From: Verrucomicrobia bacterium SCGC AAA164-M04
GTDB taxonomy: Bacteria; Verrucomicrobiota; Verrucomicrobiae; Verrucomicrobiales; Akkermansiaceae
Direction of reading: 5' to 3'
DNA: 43,495 nucleotides
Assembly: GCA_000383735.1 (NCBI GenBank)
Contig: KB912093.1
Location: forward strand, 1 to 43,495
The notes beneath the pieces are model-generated. The model saw nothing but the letters and a program-made list of their open reading frames with translations, had not been told where the DNA came from and did not search any database. The position numbers were made by a program, and so were the translations under genes. Shown here in pieces: positions 8,066 to 17,092 of the stretch. How positions within the stretch are numbered: position 1 is the first letter of the stretch; each line of letters begins with the position of its first letter.

Positions 8066-8628
8066 GAATCAAAGGTGAGATCGAGTTCCAGTTTGGGAGC
8101 GCTGTGACGGCGTTGGTAGCTTTCCACAAATAAGGTGATCTGGATTCTGAGTTGGGCTCGTGACCCAACGCTGGCATCCGGGCCGCGAAGTAAGGTCACG
8201 CTCTCGTCGATATTACAAAGGCGGATGGACTCAGCACCAGCATCTTGGAGGAGCCGGATCTCTTTACCGAGCGTGCGGAAAAAGTTCGATTCGTAACCGC
8301 GGCCAGCTTTCCTTGCAGGGCCAATGAGTGAAACCGTGATTGGGGGGGCGAGAGCAGATAGGTGTTGTGCAATATCGTCGCAGCCAATCTTTCGCAACAT
8401 AGCGCGCATTCGAGAGTAAAGATCCTCAATCGCGAAAACTCGGAGGGAGCAGCGTTTCTCAAGGTAGTGGAGGATTCCATCTCGAATGTCGGCAATAAAC
8501 GGGCAATCTGTCCGATTTGAGGCTGCGGCAGCGCGACTCAATGCTTCTTCGATCCAATCTGTTTTATAGCCAACCACATGATGATGACCGATTTTCAAAG
8601 CTGGGAGGTTTCCTGAGAGGCAGATCAT
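8062..8628 (-). CDS. Unknown protein with ATP-cone-like N-terminus, nrdR operon
   Basis: A 188-residue protein from ATG 8628 (MICLSGNLPAL), ten bases after the nrdR stop; the longer frame to 8715 lies inside nrdR and is unlikely. Residues about 10-90 follow the ATP-cone layout: a short beta start (LKIG...VVGYKTDWIEEAL), helices, then FAIEDLYSRMRAMLRKIGCDDIAQHL, which resembles the closing ATP-cone helices 'i-e-D-l...v...L...g...iA..y'. The C-terminal half (about 95-188: VSLIGPARKAGRGYESNFF, LLQDAGAESIRLCN, ending in acidic residues) is not recognised. Position between nrdR and the HIT gene suggests a nucleotide-sensing role, which is inference only; the ATP-cone resemblance is by eye. Confidence 0.65.
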   Translation of the reverse strand: MICLSGNLPALKIGHHHVVGYKTDWIEEALSRAAAASNRTDCPFIADIRDGILHYLEKRCSLRVFAIEDLYSRMRAMLRKIGCDDIAQHLSALAPPITVSLIGPARKAGRGYESNFFRTLGKEIRLLQDAGAESIRLCNIDESVTLLRGPDASVGSRAQLRIQITLFVESYQRRHSAPKLELDLTFDS

Positions 8629-8638
8629 GATTACTAAG

Positions 8639-9127
8639 TTATTTGAAGAGTTTTCGTTGCATTGTGTCTTGGCGGGACCGGTTCTCGAGGGCCTGAATTT
8701 CGCGAATAAATTCACTCACGTTATCAAATTGTCGGTAAACTGATACGTAGCGAACGTAGGCAACTGGATCGATGTTGTGGAGTTTGTCCATGACCTTGGC
8801 CCCGATACTGGCGGACGGAACTTCGTTGTGATGATCTCGGTGCAGCTCGCTGAGGATTTCATCGACTGATCGACCAATCACATCCATCGAGACTTTGCGC
8901 TTCTCGCAGGCTTTGACGAGTCCACGGAAAAGCTTCTCCCGGTTAATAGCCTCGCGGGTCCCATCCCGCTTAATGACGCGGAGTTCGGTGCGCTCGACCT
9001 GCTCGTATGTTGTGAAGCGGGATCCGCAATTCAGGCACTCACGTCGCCGCCGGATCGAGGTCCCGTCCTTTGAGGAACGGGAGTCGATGACTTTGTCCTG
9101 ATGGTTTCCGCACTGAATACAACGCAT
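8639..9127 (-). CDS. nrdR: Transcriptional repressor NrdR
   Basis: A 162-residue regulator of ribonucleotide reductase genes. The N-terminal zinc ribbon has Cys3, Cys6, Cys31 and Cys34 (MRCIQCG ... CLNCGSRFTTYE). The ATP-cone begins LRVIKRDGTREAINREKL and ends with the YVRYVSVYRQFDNVSEF segment typical of the family. NrdR reads dATP/ATP levels through the cone and represses nrd operons. No nrd gene is in the window, and I see no convincing NrdR-box pair upstream. It heads a minus-strand operon with the ATP-cone-like gene (10-base gap) and then the HIT gene. Confidence 0.96.
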   Translation of the reverse strand: MRCIQCGNHQDKVIDSRSSKDGTSIRRRRECLNCGSRFTTYEQVERTELRVIKRDGTREAINREKLFRGLVKACEKRKVSMDVIGRSVDEILSELHRDHHNEVPSASIGAKVMDKLHNIDPVAYVRYVSVYRQFDNVSEFIREIQALENRSRQDTMQRKLFK

Positions 9128-9476
9128 GGCAAATCGTTCCGCGCTTGGGAACTTGGAAAGATTTGGATGCGCTGGAAGGTCCGGGAAGAAAAAACCTAAC
9201 TTGTGTTCTTCGGGCTACACACAAATGGGTTTTAGAAGGGTGAGACGACCAAAAAGACTAAAAAACTATTCAAATAGTTAGGCGTTGGGCGATTACTCTT
9301 TAAAAAATATCTTCAACAACACACAGTCGAATGGTCTAGACAACAGAGGGTTAATTTTAAGATCAGTGAAGGAACTTTCAAAAATGATTCTAAAAATTCT
9401 TTTGAAAAACTCTTGTCCCGATTCGATTCTGATGGCAAAGACTGCCCGCACGCAGTGCCTCTCGGGGACAAGCGTC
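9128..9476. other. Intergenic region between nrdR and tRNA-Gly
   Basis: This 349-base AT-rich gap should hold the nrdR promoter (minus strand) and the tRNA promoter (plus strand). The only clear structure is a short inverted repeat at 9264-9279 (AACTAT, 4-base loop, ATAGTT). No convincing coding frame was found on either strand. A TTGAAA near 9402 could be the -35 of the tRNA promoter, but the matching -10 is poor. Confidence 0.4.
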
Positions 9477-9551
9477 GCGGGTGTAGCTCAGTGGTAGAGC
9501 GCGACCTTGCCAAGGTCGATGTCGAGAGTTCGAATCTCTTCACCCGCTCCA
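9477..9551 (+). tRNA. tRNA-Gly(GCC)
   Basis: A 75-base cloverleaf: acceptor GCGGGTG/CACCCGC, D-arm GCTC/GAGC, anticodon stem CGACC/GGTCG with loop TTGCCAA (anticodon GCC at 9509-9511), T-arm GAGAG-TTCGAAT-CTCTT with one G-U pair, and discriminator T. The 3' CCA is encoded in the DNA. It decodes GGC/GGU glycine codons. Confidence 0.97.
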
Positions 9552-9560
9552 TTTTTCTCA

Positions 9561-9586
9561 GGGGCCTGGAAGGAATTCCAGGCCTC
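9561..9586 (+). terminator. Strong hairpin just after tRNA-Gly
   Basis: An 11-bp stem (9561-9571 with 9576-9586, one G-U) closed by a GGAA tetraloop, starting 9 bases after the tRNA CCA. It lacks a downstream T-tract, so it may be a processing or weak termination hairpin rather than a classical intrinsic terminator. Confidence 0.5.
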
Positions 9587-9612
9587 TGGTATTTGCAGCT
9601 TTCGCCAATCGT

Positions 9613-10023
9613 ATGAAATGTTATCTCCCTGAAATGGCGAGATTGAACCTTGGGCTTTTGTTTTTTTTGATTTGTGGTCTGGCATACGCCGATGTGACTA
9701 CAGTTACGGTAAAACAGGCGGTTGAGAGGATGAAGAAGTCCTCTGAAATCATTGTGGTCGATATTCGAACTCCGGAAGAGTTTGCGAAGGGTCACATAAA
9801 AAAGGCCATTAATGTCAATATGAACGATAAGAGTTTTGCGAAGAAGTTGACCAAGCTTGATCGGACAAAAATATACTTGATGCATTGCCGCAGTGGTGGC
9901 CGGAGCACTGCTTCGCTGCCGGTTTGGAATCGTCTTGGGTTCAAAAATGTTCTTCACCTTTCGAGTGGGACTCTTGGCTGGGTGAGGGCCGGACAGCCTT
10001 TGGTGGTTGCTAAGAAAAAGTAA
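9613..10023 (+). CDS. Exported rhodanese-like protein
   Basis: A 136-residue single-domain rhodanese with an N-terminal signal peptide (hydrophobic run LNLGLLFFLICGLAYA), so it is probably periplasmic. The domain shows VVDIRTPEEFAKGHIKKAINV, and the active-site loop is HCRSGGRS with the catalytic Cys present; it closes with VLHLSSGTLGWVRAGQPL. It likely transfers sulfane sulfur or senses thiols; the donor and acceptor are unknown. ATG 9634 (MARLNL) is an alternative start that still keeps the signal peptide. It ends 25 bases before the symporter gene and may share its transcript. Confidence 0.88.
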   Translation: MKCYLPEMARLNLGLLFFLICGLAYADVTTVTVKQAVERMKKSSEIIVVDIRTPEEFAKGHIKKAINVNMNDKSFAKKLTKLDRTKIYLMHCRSGGRSTASLPVWNRLGFKNVLHLSSGTLGWVRAGQPLVVAKKK

Positions 10024-10048
10024 GTTCCAAATCTTTTCCCGTCGGGTA

Positions 10049-11467
10049 ATGATACGTTTGAAATTAAAGATGCGATGGCTTGCCCCTCTTCTGGGGATTC
10101 TCGGAGGACATTTAGCACACTCACAGGGAATAGCTTCCGACGCTGCAGTCGCATTAGGGATTACCATTCTGACAGCGCTTTGGTGGATGTTTGAAGCGAT
10201 CCCGATCCCGATTGCTTCTCTGGTTCCCATTGCTCTCCTTCCGCTTTTTGGAATTCTTAACGCCAAGACGGCAGTCGCTCAGAGTTATGGGGACCCATTT
10301 GTTTTGCTTTTGTTGGGAGGCTTTTTTCTTTCGAAAGGAGTGGAGCGGTGTGGCGTCCATCGACGCTTGGCGATCGGGATGGTGCGGATGTGTAGTGCGA
10401 GGGGAGGAGACCAAGTCCGGCCTAGATTCCTAATACTAGGGTTCATGTTAGCCGCTGCCATTTTGAGTATGTGGATCTCAAATACCGCAACTACTTTGAT
10501 GCTCTTGCCAATTGCTCTGGCTGTCCTAAGCGGAGATCAGAAATCGGAAGGAGTAAAGCGTCTGGCAGCGCCCTTGATGATGGCAATTGCTTATGCCGCA
10601 AGTGTGGGCGGATTGGGGTCGCCGATTGGAACCCCTCCGAATCTGGTTTTTATTGAGCAATACAAAGAAGCAACAGGAATGGAAATGACCTTTATTCAAT
10701 GGATGTTTTACGGGGTTCCCGTTATCATTATTATGCTTCCTTTGATGTGGTTATGGTTGAGCCGAAAGCAGAGCGGGGTAATTAGGCTCTCGCTTCCCGA
10801 GGTAGGGCCGTGGCGCCCTGCGGAGAGACGGACCTTAATTATCTTTGGATTAACTTCATTAGCATGGATGACGCGGAAGGCGCCTTTTGGAGGGTGGAGC
10901 GAATGGCTAAACCTGCAAGGTGCTAACGACGCTTCGGTGGCCTTTGTCGGCGTGATCATTTTATTTCTGATTCCTGATGGAAGCGGGCGGGACGGGCAAG
11001 AAGGTCAGCTGCTGGATTGGGAGAGTTGTAGGAATCTTCCTTGGGGCGTTCTGTTACTTTTTAGCGGCGGTATCTGTTTGGCGAAAGGGATAGATATTTC
11101 TGGACTGAGTGGGGAAATAGCAAAGGTTCTCAACGGGGTAGGGACTCTTCCTGTTTTCGCGCTCGTTATTCTAGTTTGCCTTTTGATGACTTTTCTCACT
11201 GAGATTACCAGTAATACGGCGAGCACGATCTTGATCATGCCAATTCTGGCATCGGTTGCCTCGTCGAATGAAATTGACCCATTGGTTGTGATGCTGCCGG
11301 CTGCGCTAAGTGCGAGTTGCGCATTCATGCTTCCGGTTGCAACTGCTCCGAATGCCGTGGTTTTTGGTTCTGGTCACTTGACGGTCCCACTCATGATAAG
11401 GGAAGGTTTCGTGTTGAATCTTATCGGAGTCGTTGTCATCTCAATTTACTGCATGGTGGCAGCCTAA
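10049..11467 (+). CDS. DASS (SLC13) family sodium:anion symporter
   Basis: A 472-residue inner-membrane transporter with about 11-12 hydrophobic segments. The two SNT substrate/sodium-binding motifs of the divalent anion:Na+ symporter family are present: WISNTATTLMLLPIA in the first half and EITSNTASTILIMPILA in the second. GSPIGTPPNLVF and the closing PVATAPNAVVFGSG are also family signatures. Likely substrates are C4-dicarboxylates, citrate or sulfate; the sequence does not decide. Start ATG 10049 avoids a 17-base overlap with the rhodanese gene that the earlier in-frame start would need. Confidence 0.9.
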   Translation: MIRLKLKMRWLAPLLGILGGHLAHSQGIASDAAVALGITILTALWWMFEAIPIPIASLVPIALLPLFGILNAKTAVAQSYGDPFVLLLLGGFFLSKGVERCGVHRRLAIGMVRMCSARGGDQVRPRFLILGFMLAAAILSMWISNTATTLMLLPIALAVLSGDQKSEGVKRLAAPLMMAIAYAASVGGLGSPIGTPPNLVFIEQYKEATGMEMTFIQWMFYGVPVIIIMLPLMWLWLSRKQSGVIRLSLPEVGPWRPAERRTLIIFGLTSLAWMTRKAPFGGWSEWLNLQGANDASVAFVGVIILFLIPDGSGRDGQEGQLLDWESCRNLPWGVLLLFSGGICLAKGIDISGLSGEIAKVLNGVGTLPVFALVILVCLLMTFLTEITSNTASTILIMPILASVASSNEIDPLVVMLPAALSASCAFMLPVATAPNAVVFGSGHLTVPLMIREGFVLNLIGVVVISIYCMVAA

Positions 11468-11683
11468 TGCCATCAGTGGTGAACAGTTTGTTGAGATCGA
11501 GTTAACACGATAGCGGTTAACTTCTTCACCAAGATGAGGTTGTCTCAAATCGCGGGGTCCAAGGTTATAAAAGTTCGAATTTAAGCTGCTCAAATTTTAA
11601 GATCCTTAGAGTTTATTCACAAAATCACCGAAAGGCCTAATTATGGATTCAAAGATGTCGTTCCGGAGTCCACCATACTCCCG

Positions 11684-14600
11684 ATGCCTGATTCCTTTGT
11701 TCACCTTCATTTGCATACTGAGTATTCTACTCTAGACGGAGCGTGCCGAACCAAGGATGTTGCAGAGCGTGCTAAAGAGCTAGGAATGCCGGCGGTTGCG
11801 ATGACCGATCACGGCAACCTCTATGGGGCGATTAGTTTTTACAAGGCGTGTCACGCAGCTGGTGTGAAGCCCATTATGGGGTGTGAGATCTACTTGGCTC
11901 CGGAATCAATTGAAAAGAGGGAGGAGATTCCAGGGCGAAAGCGTGCTTGTCATATGACTTTATTGGCTGAGGATAATGTGGGGTGGGTGAACTTACAGAA
12001 GCTTGTCTCAAAGGGTCACCTTGAGGGAATGTGGTATGGAAAACCAAGGGTGGATCGTGAGATTTTGCGCGAGCACTCGGAAGGGATCATCTGCTTGTCC
12101 GGGTGTATTTCGGGCCCGATTAACGAGTGGATTCTGCAAGACCAAGAGGATCATGCTTGGGAAACAGCGCAAGAGTTACTCGATATTTACGGTAAAGAAA
12201 ATCTCTACCTAGAGATTCATAATCACGGGATGGAGCAGCAGGCTAAGATTCGGGAGACCCTCGCAAATTATGCCGAAAAAATGGATCTGAAGTTGGTCGC
12301 GGCCAATGATGTCCACTTTCTTCATAAGGAAGATCATGAGGCTCACGACGTAATGATCTGCATTGGGACGAGCCGATTGTTAATTGACGAAAATCGAATG
12401 CGTTACACTCCCGAGGTTTATTTTAAAACCGCCGAGGAGATGCGCGAGCTCTTTGTCGAATATCCGGGGGCTTGCGATGCCACTCTTGAAATTGCGGATC
12501 GTTGTAATGTTGAATTTATATTAGATCCCACGTCTTCCGAAAAATATCCGGAGTATCAGCCGGACGATGGCTCTACCCCTAATGATCATTTTCGAACGCT
12601 CTGTTTCGAAGGGCTAGAAACTCGTTATGGAAAAGAAAGGGCAAAGGACAAGGAGCTAGTCGATCGGCTCGAGTATGAAATAGAGATTATTATTCAGCTC
12701 AAGTTTGCTTCATATTTCTTGATCACAGCAGATTTCATTAATTGGGCAAAAGATCAGAATATCCCAGTGGGTCCGGGGCGGGGTTCGGCAGCGGGATCAT
12801 TGGTGGCTTATACAATGGGAATCACTGATATTTGTCCGATGCGATTCGGTCTCCTCTTCGAGCGATTCCTGAATCCGGAGCGTGTTTCTCCTCCCGATGT
12901 GGATATTGATTTCTGCCAGACTCGGCGACCCGAGGTGATTGAATACGTCCGCCGGAAATATGGGGAGCGGAATGTTTCCCATATCATTACCTATGGTACG
13001 ATGGGCGCTAAGTCTGTTATTCGTGATGTGGCACGGGTTATGGGAATCAGCTACGGTGAGGCGGATCAAATCGCGAAGATGATCGAGGCAAAGCCTGGGG
13101 TGAAGTTAGCTAAGGAGTTTGAGGAGAAGGCAGAGTTGCGGGAAAGAATTGAGAGCAGTGCAACCTATCAGGAGCTTTGGGAATATGCTCTTAAGTTGGA
13201 AGGAATGAGCCGAAATGTGGGGGTGCACGCCGCTGGAGTGGTGATTGGAGATCGTCCACTCGATGAACATGTGCCGCTCACCCGTGGTAACGAGGGAGAG
13301 GTCGTAACTCAGTATGATATGGGTGCCATCACCGATGTAGGACTACTGAAGATGGACTTCTTGGGGCTGAAGAACATGACTGTGATTCAAGAGGCAGTTG
13401 ATCACATTCATAAGCACACTTCTGATTTTGATATCTACGAAATCTCACTAAAAGACGAACCAACTTTTGAAATGCTTAATGCTGGTGAGACGATGGGGGT
13501 TTTTCAACTTGAGAGTGGAGGAATGGTGGAGACTTGTCGAAAATACGGGATTAATCGGATTGAAGATATTATTGATCTTTTGGCGCTCTATCGTCCTGGT
13601 GCGATGCAGTATATCGATCAGATGATTGAGGTTAAAGAAGGTCGTAAGAACCCGGTTTATGAACATCCTCTTCTTGAGGAAATTTGCGGAGATACCTATG
13701 GTGTTATGATCTATCAGGAGCAGGTCCAGAATGCAGCTAAGATGCTGGCAGGCTACACGTTGGGTGGTGCGGATATTTTGCGGCGGGCAATGGGTAAGAA
13801 AAAGCCCGAGGAAATGGCCAAGCAGCGTTTGATCTTTGTGGAAGGGGCCTTCAAAACGAATCAAATCGACGAACGGAATGCCAATTTGATTTTCGATAAG
13901 ATCGCGGGCTTTGCGGGCTATGGATTTAATAAATCCCATTCGGCTTGTTATGGCTTCATTTCTTATTGGACTGGATTTTTAAAGGCGAATCATCCGATTG
14001 AGTTCATGTCGGCTCTTCTCTCAAATGAGATCACTAATACCGATAAGATTAGTGTTTTTGTGAATGAGTGCTTCCGAATGGGTTTCGAGATTCTTCCGCC
14101 TAACCTTAATAAGTCGATGTTGCGCTTCGCACCTGAGGAGATTCTTGGGGGAAAGAGAGGGATTCGTTACGGTCTTTCGGCGATTAAAAATGTTGGAACT
14201 GCCGCGATGGCAATGGCCCTCAATGAGCGCGAAGAGAATGGTGAATATGAATCTCTAGATGATTTTTGCGATCGGCTTGATTCGAAAGTTATCAATAAGC
14301 GCATCCTTGAAAATCTCGTGAAAGCAGGGGCAATGGATTGGACTGGTGAAACTCGTGCGGGAATGGCCGAGAGGATTGAAAAAGTCGTGGCTAGTGCAAG
14401 CAGTGCACAGAAAGATAGGGCATCGGGACAGGGAGGCTTATTTGATGCGATGGAATTCGCGGCGCCGCCTCCGGTGACGGCCGATTCTCCGGCTCCCGAG
14501 GAATGGCCTAAGGATGAACGATTGGAGCATGAGAAGGAATTGTTAGGCTTTTATGTCACGGGTCACCCGCTCGATAAATTCCGTGGGGTAGTTGATTCGG

Positions 14601-15142
14601 AACGTTTTATTAAGCTAGGACTCCTTGATGAAGTTGATTTACGTGATAAGCGGGCACGTTTTCCTTTTGCGGGAATGATTAGAAGCATTGAACATAAGGT
14701 GACGAAGGCGGGGAAGCCGTTTGGGGTTGTTGTGGTGCAGGATTTTACGGGAGACCGGGAAATGGTTTGCTGGAGTGAGAGTTATCTTCCGGCCCGCGAT
14801 GCCGGGTTGATGGAGGCCGGTCGGGTGATCCAGTTTAAGGCGCAGGTTACAGTTGATGATAGAACTGAGCAACGCCGTCTGACAGGCTCGCAAATTCGTG
14901 AGTTAAAAGAAAAACGAGTGAAAAGAAGTGGGATCGTGGAGCTGACCCTTTGGACCGGTCGGAGCACCCCTGACGATTTGCAAAAAATTAAGAATATTCT
15001 GGCGGAGTATCCGGGAAAGACTCCAGTTCTGATGCATATCCAAAGTGGGGCCGGGAAGCGTGTAACCATGGAATTACCCGAGAAGTATCACGCGACTTTT
15101 AACGTCGCTTTGCAGCGAGAACTTTCGCCATGGATGGGTTGA
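11684..15142 (+). CDS. dnaE: DNA polymerase III alpha subunit DnaE
   Basis: The 1152-residue replicative polymerase catalytic subunit (E. coli DnaE has 1160). The PHP domain opens with HLHLHTEYSTLDGA and MTDHGNLYGA. The polymerase core has GPGRGSAAGSLVAY, the catalytic PDVDIDF (Asp407 and Asp409) and KMDFLGLKN (Asp558). NVGVHAAGVVI and GYGFNKSHSACYGFISYWTGFLKANHP follow, then the helix-hairpin-helix, OB-fold and C-terminal domains. ATG 11684 sits directly before the PHP motif. It stands alone, with 216 bases upstream that hold no evident gene. Confidence 0.98.
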   Translation: MPDSFVHLHLHTEYSTLDGACRTKDVAERAKELGMPAVAMTDHGNLYGAISFYKACHAAGVKPIMGCEIYLAPESIEKREEIPGRKRACHMTLLAEDNVGWVNLQKLVSKGHLEGMWYGKPRVDREILREHSEGIICLSGCISGPINEWILQDQEDHAWETAQELLDIYGKENLYLEIHNHGMEQQAKIRETLANYAEKMDLKLVAANDVHFLHKEDHEAHDVMICIGTSRLLIDENRMRYTPEVYFKTAEEMRELFVEYPGACDATLEIADRCNVEFILDPTSSEKYPEYQPDDGSTPNDHFRTLCFEGLETRYGKERAKDKELVDRLEYEIEIIIQLKFASYFLITADFINWAKDQNIPVGPGRGSAAGSLVAYTMGITDICPMRFGLLFERFLNPERVSPPDVDIDFCQTRRPEVIEYVRRKYGERNVSHIITYGTMGAKSVIRDVARVMGISYGEADQIAKMIEAKPGVKLAKEFEEKAELRERIESSATYQELWEYALKLEGMSRNVGVHAAGVVIGDRPLDEHVPLTRGNEGEVVTQYDMGAITDVGLLKMDFLGLKNMTVIQEAVDHIHKHTSDFDIYEISLKDEPTFEMLNAGETMGVFQLESGGMVETCRKYGINRIEDIIDLLALYRPGAMQYIDQMIEVKEGRKNPVYEHPLLEEICGDTYGVMIYQEQVQNAAKMLAGYTLGGADILRRAMGKKKPEEMAKQRLIFVEGAFKTNQIDERNANLIFDKIAGFAGYGFNKSHSACYGFISYWTGFLKANHPIEFMSALLSNEITNTDKISVFVNECFRMGFEILPPNLNKSMLRFAPEEILGGKRGIRYGLSAIKNVGTAAMAMALNEREENGEYESLDDFCDRLDSKVINKRILENLVKAGAMDWTGETRAGMAERIEKVVASASSAQKDRASGQGGLFDAMEFAAPPPVTADSPAPEEWPKDERLEHEKELLGFYVTGHPLDKFRGVVDSERFIKLGLLDEVDLRDKRARFPFAGMIRSIEHKVTKAGKPFGVVVVQDFTGDREMVCWSESYLPARDAGLMEAGRVIQFKAQVTVDDRTEQRRLTGSQIRELKEKRVKRSGIVELTLWTGRSTPDDLQKIKNILAEYPGKTPVLMHIQSGAGKRVTMELPEKYHATFNVALQRELSPWMG

Positions 15143-15311
15143 TTCTGAATTGCTTGAAACCTTTGAATATGAAGACCCCTCTCATTGGCGACTTTATTAA
15201 GTCACGGGGAAGGAGGCCTCGTTAACCTTTTTAGGTTTTGGAAAAGCAATTAGACAACAAGGACAATGTCTCCCGACCCGGAAGGTAAGAGAGTCCTGTC
15301 GTGTCGTTCAC

Positions 15312-16901
15312 TTAGTGGATCCGCTCGAGGAGCCATGGAAGAAGGTCACTGATAGCGATCCGTTCTTGTTTCATGGAGTCGCGGTGGCGGATGGTGACGG
15401 TATCTTTTAGATCCTCCTTGCCTTCCTCGAGGCCCATGGTCTCGAAGTCAATCGCGATGCAGAACGGTGTTCCAACTTCATCCTGACGACGGTAGCGCCG
15501 GCCAATCGCCGCGGTCTCGTCGTAGAACACATTCATGAAGGGCTGGAGGAGGTTTTTCACTTCTCTGGCCTTTTCAACGAGCTCAGGTTTGTTCTTCAAA
15601 AGCGGAAGGATCGCAGCTTTGATAGGAGCAATGGCAGGTTTGAAGCGCATTACGGTGCGGATGTCCTGCTTGCCCCCTTCTTTGGTGAGATCCTCCTCGT
15701 AGAAGGCTTCGCAAATCAGGGCTAGGATCGTGCGATCACAACCTGCTGAGGGTTCGACGACGTGGGGAATGAAGCGCTCTTTGGTTTGCTCGTCGAAATA
15801 TTCCAGAGGCTTCCCGGAGTGCTCCTGGTGCTTTCCGAGATCGTAATCACCACGATAGGCGACACCTTCAAGCTCCTGTTGTCCGAAGGGGAAGTCATAC
15901 TCAATGTCGTAGGTCTTTTGTGAGTAATGCGCTCGCTCGCCGTCCGGAATGTCGAGGACGTGGAGTTTTTCTTTTTGAAGACCGATCTCGTCATAGAATG
16001 AGAGTCGTTTTGCAAGCCACTCATCGGTGAGGCGGAGACCATCTTCCGGCCGGCAAAAATACTCAATTTCCATTTGCTCGAATTCACGCGAGCGAAAGGT
16101 GAAGTTTCGGGGGTTGATTTCGTTGCGAAAGGCCTTTCCGATTTGAGCGATACCAAAGGGAAGTTTGACCCGGTTCGAGTCCATTACGTTTTTGTATTGT
16201 ACGAAAATGGACTGCGCGGTCTCCGGGCGAAGGTAGGCCGTCGCGTTGGGATCATGATCATCCGCAGAAGCACCCATCTGGGTTTTGAACATAAGTTCGA
16301 AGTCCCGGGGCTCGGTGAGGAGCGAACCGTTTTCCGGATTGTAGTGTGTGACTTCTTTTTCCTCGGATGTGGATTCTCCGAGCAGGGTTAGTTTCTTGGC
16401 AGGGATTTGCTTATCCGTGAGGAACTGGGCGTAAAACTCCCTCGCGGTTTTCCGCGCTTTGTTTTCATCCTGGTTAGGTTGGTTCAGAAGGACGGAGTAG
16501 TCACGATCGACGAACCATCCGGACTCTTCATGAGATGCGCCGGTGAAGTGGTAAGCGATGCCAGATTGTGGTTCGATTTGGTCGGCGCGTAGACGTGCTT
16601 TCGTGAGGAGGCAATCACACATCGGGTCAGAGAATCCACCAACGTGTCCTGAGGCAGTCAGGACGGCCTGATGAGTGAGAATGGATCCATCGAGTCCGAG
16701 GATGTCATCGCGTTCCTGAACGTTCTTTCTCCACCACAGATCTTTGAGGTTCCTTTTGACCTCAGCACCAAGCGAGCCGTAGTCCCAGCATCCGTTTAGT
16801 CCGCCGTAAATTTCGGCGGATTGGAAGATGAATCCTTTGCGTTTGCACAGGGAAACAATCTTTTCCATGCGGTCGGTGTCGGTCTGGTCTTTATTGGCCA
16901 T
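15312..16901 (-). CDS. glyS: Glycyl-tRNA synthetase, dimeric class II type
   Basis: A 529-residue synthetase of the eukaryote/Gram-positive-like alpha2 type, which charges tRNA-Gly with glycine. Signatures: IVSLCKRKGFIFQSAEIYGGLNGCWDYGSLG at the N-terminus, SGHVGGFSDPMCDC, YLRPETAQSIFVQYKN, class II motif 2 in FRNEINPRNFTFRSREFEQMEIEYF, HVVEPSAGCDRTILALI, and the anticodon-binding domain near the end. It is not the tetrameric GlyQ/GlyS form. Start ATG 16901 gives the expected beginning. The tRNA-Gly(GCC) substrate gene lies about 6 kb upstream and is not obviously linked. Confidence 0.96.
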   Translation of the reverse strand: MANKDQTDTDRMEKIVSLCKRKGFIFQSAEIYGGLNGCWDYGSLGAEVKRNLKDLWWRKNVQERDDILGLDGSILTHQAVLTASGHVGGFSDPMCDCLLTKARLRADQIEPQSGIAYHFTGASHEESGWFVDRDYSVLLNQPNQDENKARKTAREFYAQFLTDKQIPAKKLTLLGESTSEEKEVTHYNPENGSLLTEPRDFELMFKTQMGASADDHDPNATAYLRPETAQSIFVQYKNVMDSNRVKLPFGIAQIGKAFRNEINPRNFTFRSREFEQMEIEYFCRPEDGLRLTDEWLAKRLSFYDEIGLQKEKLHVLDIPDGERAHYSQKTYDIEYDFPFGQQELEGVAYRGDYDLGKHQEHSGKPLEYFDEQTKERFIPHVVEPSAGCDRTILALICEAFYEEDLTKEGGKQDIRTVMRFKPAIAPIKAAILPLLKNKPELVEKAREVKNLLQPFMNVFYDETAAIGRRYRRQDEVGTPFCIAIDFETMGLEEGKEDLKDTVTIRHRDSMKQERIAISDLLPWLLERIH

Positions 16902-17030
16902 AGTCTTAGGGCGAGAATTTTTCCCCGCGGGCCGCGAGGAAACAGGAGAAACGCCGCAGGGGAAAGTTTTTTTGAAAGGCCAACGAAAGGAATGTCCCCC
17001 TGAAGTGTCAGGAATTTATAACTCCGCGGG

Positions 17031-17058
17031 TTGCCTTTTTCGAAGACTCGGGAATAAT
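17031..17058 (+). promoter_or_regulatory. Candidate promoter for the small UGA-containing gene
   Basis: TTGCCT (17031-17036) and AATAAT (17053-17058) are separated by 16 bases and lie 35 bases upstream of the ATG at 17093. GGGAGG at 17070-17075 is too far (about 17 bases) to be an ideal ribosome-binding site. Confidence 0.35.
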
Positions 17059-17092
17059 AGGAACACTAAGGGAGGTTATCTCCGTAGACATT

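Noticed and set aside
9313..10266. Long minus-strand open frame of 317 codons
   Set aside because: It runs antisense through tRNA-Gly, the rhodanese gene and the start of the symporter gene, all well supported; its translation has no domain features.
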